The position numbers and the translations under genes were made by a program. Shown piece after piece: positions 45,000-56,042 of a stretch of 64,000 bases of DNA (position 1 is its first letter; each line of letters opens with the position of its first letter). The stretch lies in the NCBI GenBank assembly GCA_027922465.2, contig BQMF02000097.1, positions 1 through 64,000 on the forward strand. Reading direction: 5' to 3'. This DNA is from Turritopsis dohrnii. Its lineage: Eukaryota; Cnidaria; Hydrozoa; Anthoathecata; Oceaniidae. The notes under the pieces are model-generated. The model saw only the letters and a program-made list of their open reading frames with translations. It was not told the origin of the DNA and searched no databases.

Positions 45000-47124
45000 T
45001 TCGCTATACTAGCGAAATTAAAAATATAACTAGTGTCTGTTCTACACATGTATTGAGTGTTCAGAAGACCAATTTCATGAGCTCGTGAAGCTGCAGTTAG
45101 TGCTAGTAGAATAGTTAATTTGTGAGTCAAAGTTCGTAAAGACAGTTGTTCATTACATGGTAAACTAGATATATAATTCAAAACATCTTGCACATTCCAA
45201 ACAAAAGGTTTTAAAGGTTTTGGCGGTCTTTTATTGAAAACCCCTTTAATTAAAGCACACACTCGCGGGTGTTGGCCAACAGGAGTATTTTGTACCGGTT
45301 CATGATAAGCAGATATGGCTGATCTATGAAAAGCGATTCTAGAGTATCCCATTCCTTCACTAAACAGGTGGTTTAAAAATTCTAAGACTTCAGTCACAGA
45401 GCATCGAATTGGATCAGTTTTCCTTCCACCACACCAGCTAACCCACTTTCTCCAGGCAGAGTTGTAATTTGATAAAGATCCTGTTCTCCTAGAGCATGAG
45501 ATGAGCTCTGCAGTTGCTGGCGAAATTCCTTCTGCTTCCAGTGACTTCCTGAAAGTTTCCAAGCCACTAAGCGCAGTTGGCCTTGAGTTGCTAATGAGTG
45601 TTTTTCCCTGCCTGGGTTTAACACAATGTTTGGAATTTGTGGTAATAGAATTGGAGATTGAATTGATATTGTTAGGAGATTTGCATACCATGGTTGAGTA
45701 CGCCATGCTGGTGTTATCAGAATGATCTCTGCTTTTTCCATCAGAACTCTTTTCACTATTTGTGTTATCAGACAAAATGGAGGGAAAGCATATCCCTTTA
45801 TCCCCTTCCAAGGTTGAAGTAGAGCATTGGTTGCTATGCTCTCTGGGTCCGGTCTCCAAGACATGTACCTGGGTACTTGATGGTTTAGCCTTGATGCAAA
45901 AAGGTCCACCTCTGGAATCCCAAGCATTTCCTCTATCTTGTTGAAAGTTCTCCTGTCTAACTTCCAATCGCTCCTGTCCTGCATGTGCCTTGACTCCCAA
46001 TCTGCTGTCACATTCAACTTCCCCGGGAGGTATTCCACAGTAAGTGTGATCCCTTGTAATAACAGATAATCCCAGATTTCCTTTGTAATTTTGAGGAGTT
46101 TTTGATTCTTTGTCACCCACACCCACCCACCCCCCCCCCCCCCCCCCCCACCCCTCACACCACACCCCCATCTTTACCAGGTAACTTAATGCTGTCATGT
46201 TGTCCATTTCAAGATGAATGGACATATACTGCTGCTCCTTGGTATAGCAGAGAATGGCAAAGTGGGCTGCTTTAATTCTAATAGGTTGATGTGTTCTTCC
46301 TGTTCCTTGAGTGACCGCCTCCCCCTGTGGGAACTCCCTGGCACACTGCCCCCCAGCCTGTCTTGCTGGCATCTGTTTGAATAGTCACTGAATTTGTAGT
46401 TACTTTTAGTGGTCTCCCATTTTGTAGGGATAAATTTTGAATCCACCATTGCAGTTCCTCTCTGGAATCTGCATTTAGAGTTATCATTGTCTGATATGAG
46501 CACGCTATTTGAAGACCCTCTATTTGCTGTCTCTGAAGATATCTCTGATGTAGTCTGCCTGGTAGTACAGCTTGGGCTGAAAATGAGAGTTTTCCTATCA
46601 ATTGAGACAACTCCATCACCGATACTTTCTTCGCTAGAAACATTTTTCTGCATTTGTTTTGAATGTCTAAGACCTTCTGCTCTTTTAAGGAGAGTGTCCT
46701 TGTCACTGAATCTACTATTGCGCCAAGGAATTCTATCTGTTGAACTGGTTGGAAGAAAGATTTCTTCTGATTTATGATGAATCCTAGATTCTGGAGAAGA
46801 TAAATTAGAGTGTCTCTGTCCTGCACTAACTTCATTTGCTTTTGAGCCATCAATAGCATATCGTCCAGAAATATTATTAGTCTGATGTTTATCCTCCTTA
46901 ATACTGAGATTGGTATCTTTAATTTTGTGAAAATCAACGGGGCTGGTCCGAGGCAAAAACATACGCAAAGAAATTCGTAGAGGTTTCCCTCCCACAAAAA
47001 TCGCACAAACTTCTTGAAATCCTTTGCTATGGGTATTGAAAAATAGGCGTCTTTCAGGTCTATCTTGCACATGAAGTCGTTTTGTTGCAAAAGATCCTTC
47101 AACAGGTGCATAATTTCCATCTTA
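45000..47124 (-). pseudogene. DIRS reverse transcriptase, RNase H and N-terminal half of the recombinase
   Basis: From 47120 the frame reads MEIMHLLKDLLQQNDFMCKI, DLKDAYFSIPIAKDF and FLCVCFCLGPAPLIFTKL. Then comes the active-site LIIFLDDML and the usual FLGAIVDS. Further on is an RNase H-like region with VTIQTDASKTGWGA, a frameshift at about 46290, IHLEMDNMTALSYLVKMG, a poly-C tract at 46129-46150 that breaks the frame, and VEYLPGKLNVTADWESR with VDLFASRLNHQVPRY. A further shift leads to the recombinase: RRTGSLSNYNSAWRKWVSWC, FLNHLFSEG, then TAASRAHEIGLLN with the first catalytic arginine. The last residues before 45000 already belong to the 722-bp insert. Frameshifts show the element is inactive. 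Confidence 0.85.
46129..46150. repeat. Poly-C tract in a CACCC-rich block
   Basis: About 20 consecutive C flanked by cacccacc repeats. It expands the DIRS RNase H region with artificial glycines on the minus strand and changes the frame. Its length may vary between assemblies. Confidence 0.8.
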
Positions 47125-47553
47125 TTATTATTATTATTATTATTTACGAATCTTTATACAGGATAAAAACGTCAGCATATATACAAATTTACACTCGTAA
47201 AAACGCTGTTATCAATGTTTGTCCTGTTCAGACCCTAAAAATATAATGTTGAATAAATTAAAAATCTCATATATATACATGGATAAAAAGACACCAAAAA
47301 GTAAATGTTAAAATATTGCATGAAATCAAGAATAGTAGGATGACATATAACAAAGAGGTAATAGCGTCTGGTTAGTAGTAACACAAGTTGAGCACAAAGA
47401 TACGATAAGGCGTCGTGACTAGCATGTGGCTAAACCCATCCTCCCTGTCAGAATGAAGTTAGGCTGAGCCCCAGGCCTGTCACGACAAGACTAAACATAG
47501 AAATCAAAAGAAAGGAGTGGCATCAACTAGAGAAGGTTGATAAAACAAAAATC

Positions 47554-49560
47554 TCAACAAAAATATTCTTTCAGACCAAGCTTAAATTTTTTAAAATCTT
47601 CTTCTTTTCTCAAATATATAGGAAGGTCGTTGTATAATTTTCCTCCATCGAAATAAAATGATTGCTTCGCCACAGATAGTTTTACTTGTGGCAATTTTAC
47701 CATGTAGCCTCTGTTTCTGGTGCTCATAGTGTGGTTACTGAGTTCGAAATAACCGTTGAAATTTTCACATGTGGTATTATCCAAGCACCTTCTAACAATC
47801 GCACATGATTCTCGTTTAACCATACTTTCAATCTTTGGAAGTTTCTCAGTTCCAATAATGAGCTTCGCACGATTCTCTATCGATGATATTTGATTCGATT
47901 GTGTATTGCTCATATGGAGTTTTACGATGCTTCTTTACGTTAATACTGGCACAATCATTGACGCATATATGTTGCATGATGCAGCAGTTGTCAGGTACTT
48001 TCGAGTCTTCGCAAGTAATTTGATAAGGCTGGTGGCTTTCTTGTAACTTCTGCTGAAGCTGCTGCTAAAGGTTAAGTTGTTATCAACAATGTTTCCTAGA
48101 TACATATACTCTTCCACGAAGTTTATCAACTTTTGACGGTAATATACTTTTAACGCCTTATCAGTTTTTCCCAATCGTTGCGGTGTTCCGAAGAGCACTG
48201 ACTCTGTTTTCCCTTTTTCAAGTTGATGACCAACTCGTTGTCATCAAAGTAATTACTAAATTCTATCAAGTCCTCATCTAACAGACTTTCGATGACAGCT
48301 TTCTGTTTGTGTGCACAATAAATGACCGTGTCATCTGCATACATAATAAGCTTCGAGTTCTTCATTTCGTCTCCGAAATCATTGAAGAAAATGATGAAAA
48401 GCAACGGTCCTAAGATCGAACCTTGAGGTACACCAGAGAAAATAGCATTCGATGTTGAGTAAGTGTTACCAATACTGACCAGCTGATTTCGTTGAAATAA
48501 ATAATCAGTAAACCAGTTCAACTCTGGGCCTTTTATACCATAGGCTGGAAGTTTATTCAGGAGAACATTGTGACCGATAGTATCGAATGCTTTTGTAAGA
48601 TCTATGTATACTGCTCCTACTAATTTTCCTTCGTTTATAGATCTTCTGACGTCATCGCAGAACAGGGCAGAGGCAAGTTTAGTGGATCTTTTAGCACGAT
48701 AACCAAACTGCTGTTTATTTAGAAGATTGTTGTTTTCGAGATACTCTGCTAGTTGAGAATGTACTGCTTTCTCTAAAATCTTTGATAAAGTCGGAAGCAC
48801 TGAGATTGGTCGATAGTTTCCAGGATCGTTCTTCTCCCCTGATTTATGAATGGGCGTTATGTTGGCGTTTTTCCAAGTGTTTGGTACTGTAGATGATGTT
48901 ATGGAAAGATTTATGATATAACATAATGGTTCTGAAATGTTTTTGGAACAGTCCTTCAACATGCCAGGTGGTAAATCGTCTAAACTTGCTGCTTTAGTAC
49001 GCTTCAGTTGCTTCAGTTCCCTTTCGATGAAAATACGAGACACATAAGACAACTTGAATATTTTATTTGTGCGCTTGAAATAATCACGTGGTTTTCTCCA
49101 AGCAAAGTTTATTAATGGCATGGCAAGTGACTTGATTTTTGATACAGCTTGTGAATAATAAGTAGCAAATGTATTAGCAGATTTCGTTTGGTCCATCGAA
49201 TTCGTGCTGTTCAATGTCGGTATAGATGATTTATTTGACTTACTAGGAAAGATTGATTTTATAATGTTCCAAAAACGTCTTGGGTTGGATGCATTTTCAC
49301 TAAGTAAATCTTTGTGATATTTACGTTTTGTTTGCCTCAATTGACTATTGCATTTGTTTCTAAACTTTCTGTACGCCTCCCAATCATCATTATGACCTCG
49401 TCGCCTTGACTTTCGCAACAACTGGTCACGAGTGTTCATTAGCATTAGCATTGAGCCAACCACAAGGTTTACCTCTAACTTTTTTCGATATGATAGGTGC
49501 ATGTTTATCAAAAATGTTTTTTAATGTATCGTTGAAGTAGTTAAATGCATCGTTTACGTT
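47554..49560 (-). pseudogene. LINE reverse transcriptase and C-terminal region
   Basis: The main frame (49511-48150, 453 codons) starts after FNDTLKNIF, with a basic stretch and KRTKAASLDDLPPGMLKDC. It then has NDPGNYRPISVLPTLSKILE, QFGYRAKRST, YIDLTKAFDTIGH, FSGVPQGSILGPLLFIIFFN and the active-site MYADDTVIY. It breaks near the thumb (about 48200). The next frame (48198-47935) has YMYLGNIVDNNLTFSSSF, and the last (47913-47554) ends SFYFDGGKLYNDLPIYLRK and FKKFKLGLKEY. Two frameshifts separate these, so the protein is not made whole. Confidence 0.85.
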
Positions 49561-49572
49561 TTCCATACTGTA

Positions 49573-50469
49573 CAGTGTGTCCACGAGAAAGTGGGCACCT
49601 AACTTTCAATAAGCATATCTTTTGTTTTTCGTCCTTGTTTTTTTCAATTTTTATATTAACAGAAAGAAAATTTTTTGCTCTTTCCAAATATATGACCTTT
49701 TTCATAGAGAAAGCACTTTTTCGGGAAATATAATCGATTTTACCATGAAACCATGACATTAAATCAATAATAATCAATTAACGCTTGCTTGAATAGGAGT
49801 TAATGACTCGATTAGCATGGGAAATCATAAAAAGCTAAAATATTGTAATAAAGCTGCGTTTATACAAGGAAAACTTTACGTTTTTACAAGCTTGAAACAT
49901 GAAGTTTCATTTCTAAAACTCTTTTACAAAGATTTAAGAACTTAGAATCGTGCTTTTTGATGGTGGATTTCTACCCAGAAACTGCTGTCTGAAAGCCTGA
50001 CTAACAGCTACATAACTTTTTGACTCATGAAACTTTCTTCTTATGATTGAATGACTTTCATAAAAAGTTTTTCTCGCTTATAAAGATTTTGGCAATGCTT
50101 TAGGAATATGAAATTGTTAAATCATAATAAAAAATTTAAGGAATACACAATGAAAAAAAGTTTGTGCCTTCTAAAAAAATTTCGTGACAAAATTAGCACA
50201 ACACCACTAACAGCGGTTGTTTCAACGAAACAAAAGGTTAATTGCTCGTTAAAAGTCTGTTTTATTGATCATTACAAAATTAACAACCGTATCGAAACAA
50301 AAAATACTTAATATTCTTTAAAATAGAAATTTCTATAAGTAACAACTTATATTTTTGGAAAGCTCAAAAAATCCTCTTTCCAACGGTATAAAAACGGCAT
50401 TGTATTGTTGAAAATTCGAAAAGTTATTTGTGTTTTAAACAAGGTGCCCACTTTCTGGTGGACACACTG
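49573..50469. mobile_element. MITE with 28-bp inverted ends and TA duplication, inside the LINE
   Basis: Ends cagtgtgtccacgagaaag and the inverse of cagtgtgtccaccagaaag continue matching through gtgggcacct. TA flanks both sides (49571-49572, 50470-50471). The interior has no gene. Part of it (about 49780-50290) matches the fragments at 27620-27783 and 28905-28930. It separates the LINE's endonuclease part from its reverse transcriptase. The cagtgtg start and TA target suggest mobilisation by a Tc1/mariner transposase. Confidence 0.88.
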
Positions 50470-51547
50470 TATATTGGATTCCAATTATGGCTCCCGACTT
50501 CATCGTTTAATTTATTGTGATCGTAATTAACGTAGTTGCGACATTTGATTGTACGCGGTTCGTATTTAATATTGTTGAGTTTACGAATGCATCCAACCAT
50601 ATCATGGTCGCTAATCGAGGTAGAGATCACACTAACGTTTGATATTGTCAAGGGATTGTTGGAAGCAATAAGATCGATTAAGGTCGATGTGAATTCGTTA
50701 ATACGTGTAGCCGATTTGATGAGCTGTGTAAAGCCATTGACATTTAGCATTGTTTTGAAGCCTAGGTCATCAGTTTTTAGATAGTTGATGTTAAAATCTC
50801 CCATCGTGATAATTTCTTTGTTTTCTCTGCTTCAAAGAGTTATTGAAAACATCAATAAAATTAGCAGGTAAATATTTTGAACCCTCAGGGGGCCTGTACG
50901 TGCAGTTCAAGAGAAACGACTTAGATTTTTGATAAAAACCGCTATCCAAATGTTTTCTGTGACATTTTCTAAATCAGAACGCCTCACCCAATTAATTCCA
51001 TTTTTGATATACATAGCAACGTCCACTTGGCCGATTACGCTTAATAAACGAATAACCCGGTATATTATACAACCCATCGTTGTCCATATATTCGGAATCA
51101 ATGATATGCGTTTCCGATAAAGTCAGGATATCTATTTTGTTGTGCGAGTAAAAAAGCTCTTGAATATTTTCGAAGTTGCCTAGAAGACCCCTCACGTTTT
51201 GATGAAACATTTTCATACCTCTTTGATTTAAAAAGTTGTTGAATTCATCCTTTGTTAACGATGGTCCGGGACATGTTTCAACATCACCACTGAGTAACAA
51301 CAAAAGTAACAGGCAATTTTTTATTGTCGAAGTTTTAGTAGCAACCAAACAACGATCACGAATTTGTCTTTTAATCCAAACTCCCATCGATTCAATACTA
51401 ACACTAATAGTACCACTCTGATTCTCATCATAACCATTATAAATTGATTCCATATAATAACAGCTTGATGTTTTGTGAAACTTGCTGATAAAAACATAGG
51501 CGTATACGAACCATAAAAACACAACCGCTCTCATCGTCGCCATCTTG
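50470..51547 (-). pseudogene. LINE N-terminal region with 2A-like motif and endonuclease
   Basis: The leader (MRAVVFLWFVYAYVF) contains a hydrophobic stretch and later CLLLLLLLSGDVETCPGPS (codons about 51255-51305), which has the layout of a 2A ribosome-skipping peptide at the usual place before a LINE endonuclease. The endonuclease follows: MFHQNVRGLLGN, LTLSETH, a frameshift, GGVMYIKNGI, another shift, then MGDFNINYLKTDD, DLIASNN and SISDHDMVG. Residues Asn, Glu, Asp-x-Asn and Ser-Asp-His match the AP-endonuclease family. The stretch ends at the MITE. Confidence 0.82.
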
Positions 51548-51554
51548 CCATCTT

Positions 51555-53000
51555 GAAATGGTGATATGGAATGAACTCGTTCAATCTCTTCAAATTTATT
51601 ACCGGTCTGTTGCCCCCATCCTTTTTTGGAACTAGGAAAATATTGCTCAAAAACTGACGCGCTACTGGTGTGACCTGCCTTACTGCTCCTTTTGATTTCC
51701 CGTACCTCTTGTGAGACTAATTTGTGGTCTTGTTGATTTAAACTTGATGTACGAGGTGCCTCCTTTTGATAAGGGTGTGACTGAAAGGGGATTTTGTACC
51801 CTGTGACTATCTGAAGAATATTGGGATCTTGAGTTAGTTTCTCCCAATTCTGTACAAAATATTTTATCCTGCCAGCCAGGGGAACTTGCGGAACTGACCC
51901 TGGAAACAGTTTGAGAATAGCTGGATTTACGTTTCTCAAATCTACTTGAACTAATACTAGAAAAGAGATTGAAAAATGACTTACCATTTTGATAGTTGCC
52001 TCCTGAGTTGAGCAAGCCTCTTCGAACGTGCAGTGTTCTTCGCCCCCCACCACCTCTGCTTCGGTGAGAGGGGCTTCCTCGAAAAAACGTGTTAAGATAA
52101 GATGTCTTTCCTCTCTGTTCGTGCTTCAACATATCAGCATGCTTCTGCGTCACTTTCATTGTGGCATACCAATCCTATTGAAATTTTTGGCCAAAGAGTT
52201 CTTTTTGCTCGGCCTGGGAAACATCTGCTTTACTTTTCAGCATATTCTTGGCGTCAAATTCTTTTTTGATAGCTGACAAGGCATTTAATCGTCGTTGATA
52301 CATGACAGAATTAAACGATTGACCAGTGAGAGTTACCATCATTTCTACTTCTTGAAGAACATCCTCAATAGATAACTAGATAACAAAGATAACAAAGTTT
52401 CTTCCGACGGCTGCAATGAATTTTGTAAAGTATGCCAGATGGAGCTCAATGGCCCCATAATGTGCATGATTTTCTCTGAATGTTAGTTAGAATTTTGTCC
52501 ATTTGCACTTCTGAATGTTTCTTATTTTGATACATCAGATTTTTAATAAATTCGTCTAACGTGGTTGGTTTTAACATGTTAGTGGGCACTGGCCTTTTAT
52601 TAAGGATACTTTCCTTTAAGGTTTGCTCAGGATAGTATGTGTTAAATTGCTCTATGGCATGATTAATCATTTCTTGTGGTAAATCCCAATCGTATACAGT
52701 ATCTGCAGATACAGGCTTGAAGACTATAGATTGACCTCATCCTTATATCGTCGGAGATTTTATGAAATAAAACCACGACTATAGATTGAAACAATTTACG
52801 AAACATTTTTTGATGCATGGAAAGTCTCGATTGTACAAATGCTGGTAATTTTTTAGTTTCATTTTTGATGAAGGTCTGAGCAAGTGTTTCAAAGTTTTTT
52901 ACGAATAAAGATGTCATGTACATTACTTGATGTTGTTCTTCATTGCCTTTCTTTGTGCTACTGTGGATTTTTGTCCAGACTAATAGTGTCTTGTTCTAGT
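51555..53000 (-). pseudogene. DIRS Gag and beginning of reverse transcriptase
   Basis: From about 52923 the minus strand encodes LFVKNFETLAQTFIKNETKK and LSMHQKMFRKLFQS. It is then broken by the 42-bp insert and its 13-bp duplication, and resumes at MINHAIEQFNTYYPEQTLK and TTLDEFIKNLMYQNKKHSEV. After further shifts come LTGQSFNSVMYQRRLNALS and SRGGGGRRTLHVRRGLLNSG. The pre-RT stretch follows, with YFVQNWEKLTQDPNILQIVT and GYKIPFQSHPYQKEAP, and finally FLVPKKDGGNRPVINLKRL ending at the LINE border in HHFKM. G-Q-x-F-N-S...Y-x-R-R-x-N-x-L is typical of DIRS Gag. The upstream limit of the element could not be fixed. Confidence 0.75.
52723..52790. repeat. 42-bp insert flanked by a 13-bp direct repeat
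   Basis: gactatagattga stands at 52723-52735 and again at 52778-52790. The 42 bases between them contain, on the minus strand, ttttatttcataaaatctcc followed by gacgatataaggatga, a near copy of the DIRS 3' repeat at 38883-38918. Dropping the insert and one repeat rejoins the Gag frame. Confidence 0.85.
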
Positions 53001-54950
53001 TGGTGACAGTTATGAATGTTCTCAGGACAAATCCTGTCAAAAAAAACATATTTCAGCATAAGTCAACCACCTCCAATTTTTTGGAAGACAATTGTCCTCA
53101 AGTGGTATAGTGGTATGAACAATCCTTATTGGAATATTTGCTGTTAATTGTTACAGTTTCTGAATTTGACAAAAGATTGAAATTTCCTTCAAAAACAGAC
53201 AATTGATACGATAATGATAAACCAAGCAACAATTCCAATATATAGTCAATATTGATGGTAATTCCAGATCTGCCATATGCCCAAAACCAATACGACGATC
53301 TACATTTTGAATGTTCTCGTTAAGGGAAGTAATTCTTTTTTCAAATCATTATTGACTTTTATCCTTGGGTCAAACAAGTTACACTTTTTCTTGAACTAGC
53401 TTGTCGTTGAATAGCAGTTTACATTACTCTCATAGAACACTTGCTTCTTCGATTTGACACACCCTATTGCCTTTGTTCACTGGTGACAGCTACATCCTCA
53501 GGCACTATTTCAAGTTGTTGAAGAGAGTATTAGTTCAGTTCAGAAAACCAATTACGTATAATGTTTGAATACACAGGATTGGGAAACACGTAATAACTCG
53601 AAATACTACCAAATTCTGTTTATTTTTGGTTGATTTTATTTTGTCTGTTTAGCTAAGGTGAACTGACAAAAAACACCAGCACTGCGTTTTTATTTTTGTT
53701 GATGCACGGAAACATCCACACAAGAGGCAAATGACCGTTAGAAATGCTGAAAAACAAAGAAGATACTGTAAAAATCTATTTGAAATTCGTTCTAGTTTGA
53801 GAAGGAAGAAGGATGCACAAAGCCAAGAAGAACAACGAGCAAATGTGCATTCATTCTTTTGGTGAATTTAATGTTTTATGTGAACATTGGGGAATCTTTT
53901 ACTAGATGATTCTGCTCTGGGTAAACATTTTAGTAAGTACATTACAGTTTATAATAATGCATTTAGTTTTACTTCTCTGTCAGCTAAATTAAATTTGATC
54001 CTAGGAAATGGGCCTCCATGTTACAATATACGTGAACAACTGCTATATAGAAAACCAAGAAAACCAAGTGCTCATGTTTAGCCAACTGTATATTATGAAG
54101 CTGCTTATTCGCTTGACATGAGTATGCAAAAGCCTTCTTATGCAAATTGCAACTGGAACTTGGTGGAGCTAATAACAAACTGTTATTAATAGAGTTTCAC
54201 CTAATGAAACCACATATTGTAACTTGGCTCAGCTCGACCGAGAAGAGGAGCAAAGGCCAACTTGTGCATGAGCAAAGGTGCAGACAGGACGAGATACAAT
54301 GCTCCACACAAATAAGTTGCAACAGTTTTCTTTGGGAACGATTGTGTACCTCCCGCTAGTAGAAATATTTTAGTTTATCTTAGAGAGCAGCCAGTGCGCA
54401 ATATTCCTTACATATATTACTTACATATATTACAATATTACATTATTACAATATTCCTTTTACATCTGCAAACATTGATTCCATGATGTATCCAAAAAAC
54501 TTTACTAAATAAGAAAATCCTGCATGATCTATGGCCCGTGACCATTTGAATGTGTCTTCACTTTCTATGCAAGTTTATAAGTGCAGGAAAGGTTTTCCGA
54601 AGCAGTTAAACAATGGAAGTGTTTTAAATGTGAATGGCTATCCTTTATATCACCGGCCAGATGACGAATGAATTTTGCTAATGTTGACTACTGATAGATC
54701 TTCCCGCACGACCCTTTTTCTCAGTAACAAGTATAATGCACAGGTCTGTGTTTCCATTATAAGTAAAAGTTGGTGATTCTGATATAACTCAAATACAAAA
54801 TGCATTGGAACGTAACAGGTTAGGGTTGACGGCGATTCACCTAGCGTGGAAAATACATGTAGCAACGGAGTGTTTTAAGCCAAGTAAAATTGTAAATAAT
54901 ACATAACGAAATAAAAAGGCCAGGCACTTTCTATTGTCTTTACACATTGT
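53001..54950. other. Non-coding stretch
   Basis: Only short ORFs without domains (for example 53887-54081, and 54650-54865 on the minus strand). It may include the 5' end of the DIRS element. No RNA gene seen. Confidence 0.4.
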
Positions 54951-55182
54951 TGTTAATGGTTATTTGACCATGATACAACGTCAATGCAGCGTTGCTTTAG
55001 GTCATTTGACCTTTGCACAGCGTCCATACAACGTCGTGTTTAGTTTTTGTTAATTGTCGTTTTGACGTCCAAATCCGATGTTGTTTTGCTGTTTCCGTTT
55101 CGACCATTAAATGGCCGTCAAGAGATGATTAAACACGACGTCAAAACAACGTTCATAAAACTTCTTTGTGCGTACTGGGAAA
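54950..55182. repeat. Decayed non-autonomous element with acgtc/aacgtt motifs
   Basis: Contains repeated acaacgtca, gacgtc, cgacgtcaaaacaacgtt motifs and ends gtgcgtactggga, one or two changes from the gtgcccgctggg end of the element at 18508-20939. It is probably a truncated relative of that family. Confidence 0.5.
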
Positions 55183-55734
55183 TCTCTCATTCAATGGATT
55201 GCATTCTGTGTAATAATTTTAATTGATTTATTTCTTTAAAAGGTTTTAAATGACTTTTTAGATGACTTGGATTCTTTGAAAGCAAGAAAATCTTTTGGTT
55301 TATGTACTTGTTTCATTTTACTTCTGTGTCTTTTCTATTATATTGCATTCTTTTCAAATCTTCTCAACAGTCAGGTATACAAGAACATAAAACAACATTC
55401 GTGGAAGAATTGGTTCTTTTGTTTTGGTTGGTATCACAAACGCATCATTTACACTTTTTCTCATGTGAGGTAGCTAGGGGAAACATTGACATGTGCATTA
55501 ATTACCTACATGCCCTCGAAGTTTAAGGGTGTCTTATTCTTCTTGTAATATGTACATCTTTTTATCAGGAAAGAGATGCTTTTCCCTATCCAATGTTGCA
55601 GATGATTAGATGGGAAAAAGAAAATGGGAAAAATGAATTACTTTTCACTTCGAGAAAACGGAAAAGTTTCCAAGTGACGCAATGTTTAAAAACAATTCTG
55701 TTTTCATTTTATGTATTTATTTATTTATTTGGTA

Positions 55735-56042
55735 TTGTTTTACGTGGCTAGCCTCACTCAGTTGCTATTGCATCTGCTTTCCAGGAGGGGCCACGGGTTA
55801 GGTTGGAGGCTCCGAAGTATTTGACACTCTCATGAGTGACACAAACCCAATCAAGGACCTGTGCTCTTCTGAATGACCTCCTGCAACACCCGATGTATCA
55901 TCTACCCAATTTCCCACACATGGCATGGGTCGACCAAACGCTATGGTACATTCACTTGCGCATGGTGAATCGCCGCCAAGGGGAATTGAACCCCGATCTC
56001 TCGCATGAAATACGAGAGTGATAACCACTATACTACGGCGCC
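55735..56042 (-). repeat. tRNA-Glu-like SINE
   Basis: On the minus strand the head (56042 to about 55973) reads gcgccgtagtatagtggtta, then tcac, an anticodon loop with TTC (Glu) on a CTCG/CGAG stem, and a B box gggttcaattcccc. The acceptor ends do not pair well. The body of about 220 bases has no gene and is followed by a (aaat)n tract near 55712-55730. A (taaa)-type tail and a mispaired acceptor argue for a SINE over a tRNA gene. Confidence 0.6.

Larger units (their letters stand above)
47125..51547 (-). mobile_element. Near full-length LINE with a 2A-like motif, inserted in the DIRS element
   Basis: Flanked by the 7-bp duplication ccatctt (47118-47124 and 51548-51554). On the minus strand it begins caagatggcgacgatgagag, so the ATG is very near the 5' end, and ends in an (aat)n tail at 47125-47142 instead of poly-A. 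The order is N-terminal leader, 2A-like motif, AP-type endonuclease, reverse transcriptase, C-terminal tail. It is interrupted by a MITE at 49573-50469 and has several frameshifts. Features point to the CR1/L2/Rex group. Confidence 0.88.
38600..53000 (-). mobile_element. DIRS retrotransposon broken by nested insertions
   Basis: Read on the minus strand the surviving parts follow in order: Gag (about 53000-51555), start of reverse transcriptase (to 51548), reverse transcriptase, RNase H and recombinase N-terminal half (47124-45000), recombinase middle (44277-44138), recombinase C-terminal half (39295-38945), terminal repeats (to about 38600). Between them lie a LINE (47125-51547, duplication ccatctt), a 722-bp element (44278-44999, ttcgctata), the HECT/integrase element (39296-44137, aatt) and a 42-bp insert in Gag (13-bp duplication). 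At the LINE and HECT/integrase joins, dropping the insert and one repeat makes the protein frame continue. DIRS elements use a tyrosine recombinase instead of an integrase. Confidence 0.85.

Noticed and set aside
45394..46158. Separate gene starting with a poly-glycine stretch
   Set aside because: It is part of the DIRS RNase H/recombinase region; the glycines come from the poly-C tract.
55973..56042. tRNA-Glu gene
   Set aside because: Anticodon loop is good but the acceptor stem is mispaired and the sequence continues into a SINE-like body.
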